From assembly GCA_910588215.1 (NCBI GenBank), contig CAJUQJ010000066.1, positions 1 to 16,766 of the forward strand: a stretch of 16,766 nucleotides of DNA. The letters are read 5' to 3'. A program made the position numbers and the translations under genes. The stretch comes from an uncultured Lachnospiraceae bacterium. Its GTDB lineage: Bacteria; Bacillota; Clostridia; Lachnospirales; Lachnospiraceae. Shown here piece by piece: positions 12,122-16,766 of the stretch (positions are counted from its first letter, which is position 1; each line of letters opens with the position of its first letter). The notes beneath the pieces are model-generated. The model saw nothing but the letters and a program-made list of their open reading frames with translations. It did no database searches and was not told the origin of the DNA.

Positions 12122-14251
12122 ATGAAAAAAAAATCCGTAAAAATCATAAAAACAGTCATATCTCTGGTACTGTCCTTCATAAATATAAATTTGGCGGCAT
12201 CTTTGGAGCCATGGACGAAGACCTGCGGGAAGATAACTCTTGTACTCTTTTATGGCATTGGCTTTGTCCTTTGCTTCCTGCTGACAGTGTATTTGCTGTT
12301 ACAGTCAAAACGGCGGCTGAAGATTCACTCCCTGTTGTGGGGGATACCTCTGGCAGCGGCTTATGTGCTGGGCTGTCTGATGCGGCGGGACGGCACGGCT
12401 CTTGGCAGTCTGTCACATCTGCCGGTTCTTTTACTACAGATCCTGTGCCTGGCCGTGCTCGCGGGTGCCTGCATCGCGCCTCTGTTATGGGGATTTCTGA
12501 AACCCGAATGCTGGCTGACACAGTTGCGGTCCTATTTTACCTGCTGGTACGACGCCGGTAATCAGGCAGGATCCGGCACATCCGCTGACATTGCGGCGCA
12601 GGGCCACAAAGACCAAAGCGTCTCTCACTTGAAGAACATCACACAAAATATCCGGCCTGAGCGCCCCGCATGGCAGACCTGGCTGTTTTCCACCGTCACG
12701 ATCCTGTTATGCTGGCTGCCGGTCTTTCTGGCCTACTATCCTTCCGTATTCGCCTATGACGCGGAGGGGCAGCTTTATCAGGTACTGGCCCATGATTACA
12801 GCACCCATCATCCGCTGCTGCATACTATATTCTTAGGGGCTTTTTTTCGACTGGGCGATGTGCTACCCGGCTCTTACCCGGCCGGCATGGCCGTCCATTC
12901 CATCGTGCAGATGTTACTTATGGCCACGGTGTTTGGTTACACACTGGCCAGGCTGGCCTCCAGTAATGTCCCTGCCGCACTGCGGATCATGCTCCTGCTG
13001 TTCTATGCCCTATTTCCGACCAATTCGGTACTGGCGCTCAGCACCACGAAGGATGTTCTGTTCTCCGCACTGGTGCTGCTCTGCACCCTCTTAGTCTATG
13101 AGATGGCTGACAGCAGCGGTAATGGTCTGACACGAAAAGGATGGAGCCTCTACACATTTTGGACGATACTGCTGCTTCTGTTCCGCAATAACGCCCTGTA
13201 TGCGTTACTGCTCACGATTCCTGCGGCGTGCTTCCTGCTCCGCCGAAATCAGTTGCAAAAAGGCGCATCGTGGCGCCGGTATCTTGCCTGTACCGTCCTG
13301 GCGCTCATACTGTCCGCGGCGGGCTCCATGGCGCTTAAAACGGCACTGCATGCCCAGAACGGCAGCCCCCGGGAAATGCTCAGCATACCCTTACAACAGA
13401 TGGCACGCACAAGGGTCAAGGCAGAGGAAACGCTCTCGGAGGATATGCGCCGCGAACTGAATCAGTATCTGCCTGCCGAATGGGTTTTCGCGGCCTACAA
13501 CCCTTACCTGGCCGATCCGGTCAAAAGCAGAGCGGTCATCCATAACGATCCGGCCGGCTTCATCAGAACATGGATACGACTGGGGCTTAAGCACCCGCAG
13601 ATCTATATCGACGCGTTTCTGGATACTTCCGTGGGCTACTGGTTTCCGGAAGACCGGACCCATGCACAGATCTACGGTCTGGGATCAGAAAGCGGATTCG
13701 GCTATCTGTCCACCGACACCAGGACAATGCCCGCCGGCTTCGAGATCCCGCAGCAGAGCCTGCTGCCCAAGCTGCGCGCACGGATGGAACGGATCGTGTC
13801 CGATAACAGCTATCAGAACATCCCAGGAGTGCGTATCCTGTTCGCACCGGCGTTCTACTGGTGGCTCCTGTGCCTGTACATGGCTGTGACAATCTACAGA
13901 AAGCAGTATCTGCTCCTGCTGCCGGCAGTCTTTCCGGTATGCTACTATATGACACTGCTCTTATCACCTGCAGTGCTGATCCGCTATATGTATCCCTTCG
14001 TAGTGACCTCACCGGTACTGTTTTGCACTCTTTTCCGACAGCCGCGCCATGCAGCATCTAGCGTGCTGACATGTTCATTTTCAGTCAAATGGCGCAGAGT
14101 CAAATACTCGTGCAAGCACGGTACTTGGCTCATTGCTCGCGAGAATGAATTTTCAGCCTGCAAGGCGGCTGAACGAGGCGATGCGGCGGCATCGTTGAGT
14201 GAGGTAGGCGCGGCAGATGGAAATTCAGGCAAGTTATTTGGCGAAATATGA
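12122..14251 (+). CDS. Large polytopic membrane protein, DUF6020-like, possible GT-C glycosyltransferase relative
   Basis: A 709-aa integral membrane protein. Hydrophobic segments lie near residues 8-26, 38-60, 69-85, 98-124, 186-207, 258-280, 286-303, 312-327, 343-372, 386-405, 573-592 and 595-615. After the fifth segment comes YYPSVFAYDAEGQLYQ (D213, E215), then STHHPLLHT (H229, H230), in a loop expected outside the membrane. This acidic pair after an early segment, with HHP following, resembles GT-C enzymes that use lipid-linked sugars. A soluble part lies near 410-570. I recall Clostridia proteins of this type as DUF6020, by memory only. The last ~60 residues, from about 649, are encoded inside a palindromic repeat that also supplies the stop, so the original C-terminus probably lay near residue 640-648. 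No strong Shine-Dalgarno is visible before the ATG, but the basic start MKKKSVKIIK leading into segment 1 fits. Confidence 0.8.
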   Translation: MKKKSVKIIKTVISLVLSFININLAASLEPWTKTCGKITLVLFYGIGFVLCFLLTVYLLLQSKRRLKIHSLLWGIPLAAAYVLGCLMRRDGTALGSLSHLPVLLLQILCLAVLAGACIAPLLWGFLKPECWLTQLRSYFTCWYDAGNQAGSGTSADIAAQGHKDQSVSHLKNITQNIRPERPAWQTWLFSTVTILLCWLPVFLAYYPSVFAYDAEGQLYQVLAHDYSTHHPLLHTIFLGAFFRLGDVLPGSYPAGMAVHSIVQMLLMATVFGYTLARLASSNVPAALRIMLLLFYALFPTNSVLALSTTKDVLFSALVLLCTLLVYEMADSSGNGLTRKGWSLYTFWTILLLLFRNNALYALLLTIPAACFLLRRNQLQKGASWRRYLACTVLALILSAAGSMALKTALHAQNGSPREMLSIPLQQMARTRVKAEETLSEDMRRELNQYLPAEWVFAAYNPYLADPVKSRAVIHNDPAGFIRTWIRLGLKHPQIYIDAFLDTSVGYWFPEDRTHAQIYGLGSESGFGYLSTDTRTMPAGFEIPQQSLLPKLRARMERIVSDNSYQNIPGVRILFAPAFYWWLLCLYMAVTIYRKQYLLLLPAVFPVCYYMTLLLSPAVLIRYMYPFVVTSPVLFCTLFRQPRHAASSVLTCSFSVKWRRVKYSCKHGTWLIARENEFSACKAAERGDAAASLSEVGAADGNSGKLFGEI

Positions 14252-14260
14252 ACGTGTCAG
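14066..14260. repeat. 195-bp palindromic element overlapping the 3' end of the 709-aa gene
   Basis: Terminal arms CTGACATGTTCAT and ATGAACGTGTCAG pair with one G-U. Complementarity extends inward (TTTC..CAAAT against ATTTG..GAAA). Internal hairpins include CGATGC-GGCG-GCATCG and AGCC..GGCT. The gene's stop codon (14249-14251) is inside the right arm. Confidence 0.7.
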
Positions 14261-14261
14261 T

Positions 14262-14433
14262 ACACTAGTACTCCGTACTGAAAACCCTTGTGCAAATATT
14301 TCGGTCTATTTTCCCGATTGCACAAGCCCAGAATACTCAACGTAGCCCGCTACGCCTCCGTTTCTGAACTTGTACACTCGAAAAAATATCCTCGAAAATT
14401 TGCACAGGAACTTCAAGTACGGAGTACTAGTGT
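14262..14433. repeat. 172-bp MITE-like palindrome with perfect 18-bp terminal inverted repeats
   Basis: ACACTAGTACTCCGTACT (14262-14279) is the exact reverse complement of 14416-14433. Inner arms also pair well: TGTGCAAATATTTCGG against CCTCGAAAATTTGCACA, then CGTAG-CCCG-CTACG at the centre. The whole element could fold as one long hairpin. It abuts the previous palindrome with one base between. Frames through it are not protein-like. Confidence 0.8.
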
Positions 14434-14523
14434 TGCAAGTCTAAAGACAACAGTAAAAATATACAATAAAAATTAAATATTTATGAAGTTTTTGTATGAA
14501 ATATACGTTTTCTTTGTTATGTA

Positions 14524-14532
14524 TGATATACT
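14524..14532 (+). promoter_or_regulatory. Extended -10 promoter candidate for the alarmone synthetase gene
   Basis: TGATATACT matches the extended -10 consensus. The -35 position (TACGTT region) is weak. It would give a leader of about 165 bases that holds the palindrome and the small leader ORF. Confidence 0.45.
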
Positions 14533-14553
14533 GTATTTGGTTCAATAATTGCA

Positions 14554-14633
14554 TGATGCCGGTATCAAAAGATACCATACAGATCATTTTGTGCTATGCG
14601 CAACGCAGTCTATGACTTTTGACCCTGGCATCA
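14554..14633 (+). repeat. 80-bp imperfect palindrome in the alarmone synthetase leader
   Basis: TGATGCC / GGCATCA close the element. GGTATCAAAAG pairs broadly with CTTTTGACC, and a local hairpin GGTATC-AAAA-GATACC is an alternative fold. No U-run follows. A related sequence appears at 11410-11450. Confidence 0.55.
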
Positions 14634-14669
14634 ATACATTCCGGAATTTAATATTTTGTAAAGGCAGGA

Positions 14670-14691
14670 GGTTACGGTGGCTGCCGTAACC
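14670..14691 (+). promoter_or_regulatory. Hairpin over a ribosome-binding site before the alarmone synthetase gene
   Basis: GGTTACGG and CCGTAACC form a perfect 8-bp stem with a 6-base loop. The stem covers the end of AGGAGG (14666-14671) and the GTG of the 8-codon leader ORF. The gene's own GGGG lies just after the stem. Confidence 0.6.
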
Positions 14692-14703
14692 CAGGGGAAA
14701 TGA
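14677..14703 (+). CDS. Possible 8-codon leader ORF coupled to the alarmone synthetase gene
   Basis: GTG GCT GCC GTA ACC CAG GGG AAA TGA follows AGGAGG with a five-base spacer, a near-ideal ribosome-binding site, better than the one directly before the main gene. The TGA is immediately followed by the main ATG, so a ribosome ending here could restart on the gene. The peptide would be MAAVTQGK. No conservation data are available; the evidence is position and signal quality only. Confidence 0.4.
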   Translation: MAAVTQGK

Positions 14704-15351
14704 ATGGAAATAAGAATAGACCGAGACGGCGACATCGACAGTTGGAAGGAAGTGACGCTGATCTATAAATCGGCACTAAAGCAGATTTCCACGAAGCTGG
14801 AAATCCTCAACGACGAATTTCAACACGTACACAGATACAATCCGATCGAACACATTAAATCACGCATCAAGACACCAGAGAGTATTGTTAAGAAACTGAA
14901 GAAACATGGTTATGAATCGACCATCAACAACATGATCCGCTATGTCAATGACATAGCCGGAATCCGCGTTATATGTTCTTTTTCATCGGACATATACCAG
15001 ATAGCGGAGATGATCAGCAATCAGAGTGATATCAAAGTCATCTCCGTCAAAGACTATATCGTTAATCCGAAAGCCAGCGGTTACAAGAGTTACCATATGC
15101 TGGTGACCGTGCCGGTATATCTGTCAGACCGCATTGCAGATACCAAAGTAGAGATACAGATCCGCACCGTCGCCATGGATTTCTGGGCCAGCCTAGAGCA
15201 CAAGATCCACTACAAATTCGAGGGTAACGCACCGGAGCACATCAAAGACGAACTGGTAGAATGTGCCCAGATGGTATCGGAGCTGGATGCCAGGATGCTG
15301 GCGCTCAACGAAGAAATTCAGCATATAGGGCATTTACAGTCAGCACACTAA
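14704..15351 (+). CDS. relQ: Small alarmone synthetase (RelA/SpoT-domain GTP pyrophosphokinase)
   Basis: Transfers pyrophosphate from ATP to GDP or GTP to make (p)ppGpp, the stringent-response signal. The 215-aa product contains only the synthetase domain: no hydrolase, TGS or ACT region, so it belongs to the RelQ/RelP-type small synthetases. Motifs appear in order: RIKTPESIVKKL (54-65), DIAGIRVIC (83-91), KDYIVNPKASGYKSYH (116-131, substrate binding), VEIQIRT (149-155, with the catalytic Glu150) and DFWASLEHKIHYK (159-171), followed by a C-terminal helix. All look intact. RelQ rather than RelP is my choice from the C-terminal helix and is less sure than the family. The gene has an elaborate leader (palindrome, hairpin and mini-ORF) and ends at a terminator shared with galE. 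Confidence 0.93.
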   Translation: MEIRIDRDGDIDSWKEVTLIYKSALKQISTKLEILNDEFQHVHRYNPIEHIKSRIKTPESIVKKLKKHGYESTINNMIRYVNDIAGIRVICSFSSDIYQIAEMISNQSDIKVISVKDYIVNPKASGYKSYHMLVTVPVYLSDRIADTKVEIQIRTVAMDFWASLEHKIHYKFEGNAPEHIKDELVECAQMVSELDARMLALNEEIQHIGHLQSAH

Positions 15352-15415
15352 GGAATTATAATATATGCTTCACCAAATTACCGGAATGTCAGATCCATAA
15401 GAAGAGACAGCAGAC

Positions 15416-15452
15416 AAAAGAAAGGGTTGCCTAAACGGCCCCCTTTCTTTTA
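15416..15452. terminator. Bidirectional terminator between the alarmone synthetase gene and galE
   Basis: AAAGAAAGGG..GCC pairs with GGC..CCCTTTCTTT. The plus strand ends TTTTATT and the minus strand continues TTTTGTC, so both convergent transcripts can stop here. Confidence 0.85.
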
Positions 15453-15508
15453 TTACCATTATTACCTGCTTTATTCTATCTCCGGCATAAATATCCTGTA
15501 GTCATCGG

Positions 15509-16525
15509 TCAGTCATCATATCCGTTGGGATTATTGCTCTGCCATCTCCAGGAGTCTTCACACATCTCCTTGATGCCGTACTGCGCTTCCCAGCCAAGCT
15601 CTTTCTTCGCCTTATCCGCATTGGAGTAGCAGGTCGCGATATCGCCCTCGCGTCTCGGTTTGATCGCATACGGAACCTTCACGCCACTGGCTTCCTCGAA
15701 GTTCTTCACCATATCCAGCACACTGTAGCCGACGCCTGTACCCAGGTTATAAATGCAAAGCCCTGCCTTCTCCTCGATCTTCTTCAGCGCCTTCACATGC
15801 CCCAGCGCAAGGTCTACTACATGGATATAGTCACGAACACCCGTACCGTCATGGGTATCGTAATCATCCCCGAAGACACCCAATTCTTTCAGCTTGCCCA
15901 CTGCCACCTGTGTAATGTAAGGCATCAGATTATTCGGGATACCGTTAGGGTTCTCGCCGATAGTGCCGCTCTTGTGCGCACCGATAGGGTTAAAATACCG
16001 AAGCAAGATCACATTCCATTCCGGATCGGCCTTCTGCATATCGGAAAGAATCTGTTCCAGCATGGATTTCGTCCAACCATAGGGATTCGTGCACTGTCCC
16101 TTCGGGCACTCCTCCGTGATCGGGATGATGGCCGGATCGCCGTATACCGTTGCGGAGGAAGAGAAGATGATATTCTTCACACCGTTCTTACGCATAACGT
16201 CCACCAGTGTCAAGGTACCTGCGATGTTGTTCTCATAATATTCCCAAGGCTTCTGTACGGATTCTCCCACCGCCTTCAAGCCTGCAAAATGAATACAGGA
16301 ATCAATCTTCTCCTGTGCAAAAATCTTCTCAAGCGCCTCTCTGTCCAGAATATCCGCTTTGTAAAATTTGACCGGCTTGCCTGTGATCTTCTCCACTCTC
16401 TCAAGAGATTTCTCACTGGAGTTCGACAGATTGTCCACGACCACCACTTCATAACCTGCACTCTGTAATTCTACCACTGTGTGGGAACCGATATAACCGG
16501 CGCCTCCCGTTACCAAAATTGCCAT
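15509..16525 (-). CDS. galE: UDP-glucose 4-epimerase
   Basis: Interconverts UDP-glucose and UDP-galactose using tightly bound NAD+ (Leloir pathway and surface sugar supply), in the cytoplasm. The 338-aa product has the family's exact typical length. It begins MAILVTGGAGYIGSHTVVEL with the Rossmann GxxGxxG motif at 7-13. It has HFAGLKAVGES (79-89), FSSSATVYG (121-129) with the catalytic Ser/Thr, and NPYGWTKSMLEQ with Tyr149 and Lys153 as catalytic pair. It ends in the usual GDIATCYSNADKAKKELGW substrate-binding part. I chose ATG at 16525 over an in-frame ATG at 16555: the short form matches the family N-terminus and AAAGGGCGGG precedes it. Transcribed alone and closed by the shared terminator. 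Confidence 0.97.
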   Translation of the reverse strand: MAILVTGGAGYIGSHTVVELQSAGYEVVVVDNLSNSSEKSLERVEKITGKPVKFYKADILDREALEKIFAQEKIDSCIHFAGLKAVGESVQKPWEYYENNIAGTLTLVDVMRKNGVKNIIFSSSATVYGDPAIIPITEECPKGQCTNPYGWTKSMLEQILSDMQKADPEWNVILLRYFNPIGAHKSGTIGENPNGIPNNLMPYITQVAVGKLKELGVFGDDYDTHDGTGVRDYIHVVDLALGHVKALKKIEEKAGLCIYNLGTGVGYSVLDMVKNFEEASGVKVPYAIKPRREGDIATCYSNADKAKKELGWEAQYGIKEMCEDSWRWQSNNPNGYDD

Positions 16526-16642
16526 TTTAATACACCCGCCCTTTCTGAATATCACCTTGTGAGGACACCATCACTGTCCCGACGCCTTCTCTGCTGCAAA
16601 ATGTTAACTCACAAAGCATTATCTGTTTCCTGTTATAATGAT

Positions 16643-16672
16643 AGTGTACACTCAATGACTCGATTTATTCAA
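16643..16672 (-). promoter_or_regulatory. Candidate galE promoter
   Basis: TTGAAT, an 18-base spacer and TACACT on the minus strand, about 118 bases upstream of the galE ATG. TATAAC closer to the gene is an alternative -10 with a poorer -35. Confidence 0.5.
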
Positions 16673-16733
16673 TAGGAGAATGTTATTCAAACCTGTCAAA
16701 ATGTTTCCAACTGTGCGGTCGCAATCCAATGAT

Positions 16734-16766
16734 CTGTCTGTATGCCATTTATGGTAATACAGACAG
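16734..16766. repeat. Inverted repeat at the right window edge
   Basis: CTGTCTGTAT and ATACAGACAG are perfect 10-bp arms around 13 bases, the second arm ending exactly at the window edge. It could be a terminator stem for a neighbouring gene or part of a longer palindrome. No gene can be assigned in 16673-16766. Confidence 0.5.

Noticed and set aside
14288..14476. 62-codon plus-strand frame
   Set aside because: It lies inside the 172-bp palindrome, has no ribosome-binding site, and its sequence follows the inverted repeat.
16526..16555. Ten-residue N-terminal extension of GalE
   Set aside because: It lacks a ribosome-binding site and MAILVTGGAGYIGSH is the standard family start.
1..16766. 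Defence system, prophage or insertion sequence with transposase
   Set aside because: No transposase, integrase, nuclease-helicase or phage gene is visible; the mobile-looking parts are non-coding palindromes only.

Overview
The window looks like a chromosomal segment from a Firmicute of class Clostridia, most likely Lachnospiraceae. The evidence is the gene content (a LysM/G5/M23 peptidase, a small RelA/SpoT synthetase, a SAM-I riboswitch before metK), the Gram-positive style Shine-Dalgarno and promoter sequences, and many palindromic intergenic repeats. The family assignment is inferred from the proteins; no rRNA or tRNA gene is present to confirm it.

Layout. 1-6138 is a minus-strand housekeeping block: the 5' end of dnaE (replication), metK (SAM synthesis) behind its own SAM-I riboswitch and terminator, murA (peptidoglycan precursor synthesis) and a membrane-anchored LysM-G5-M23 cell wall peptidase. 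Strong sigma-A-like promoters are visible for dnaE, metK and murA. 6139-7162 has no convincing intact gene but holds a 109-bp palindrome, a possible gene remnant, a solitary copy of a 143-bp repeat and a structured leader. 7163-9696 holds a Y-family DNA polymerase (plus) convergent with a two-gene minus operon: a tail-anchored coiled-coil protein followed by a flavin reductase-like protein. 9697-10435 is another structured, gene-poor stretch. 10436-11888 holds a hemolysin III/PAQR membrane protein behind two tandem 143-bp repeats, then an 88-aa protein of unknown function. 12122-14251 encodes a large polytopic membrane protein (DUF6020-like, possible GT-C glycosyltransferase relative) whose last ~60 codons and stop lie inside a palindromic repeat. 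14704-15351 encodes a small alarmone synthetase with an unusual leader. It is convergent with galE (15509-16525, minus) across a shared terminator.

How the parts relate. murA, the M23 peptidase, galE and possibly the 709-aa protein all bear on cell envelope building. metK is controlled by its own product through the riboswitch. The small alarmone synthetase would link stress to (p)ppGpp. Nothing indicates a single large operon: most genes have their own promoter or leader.

The most unusual content is non-coding. (i) Three structurally similar leaders, before dinB, before the coiled-coil gene and after hlyIII, share a TTTGTG box, a compensating long-range helix and an AATGGA Shine-Dalgarno box. 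(ii) A 143-bp repeat family occurs as a tandem pair and as one solitary inverted copy. (iii) Several large MITE-like palindromes are present, one of which has become the C-terminus of a protein. (iv) The alarmone synthetase has an 8-codon leader ORF with a near-perfect ribosome-binding site inside a hairpin, abutting the gene's start codon. All of these need comparative or experimental confirmation.
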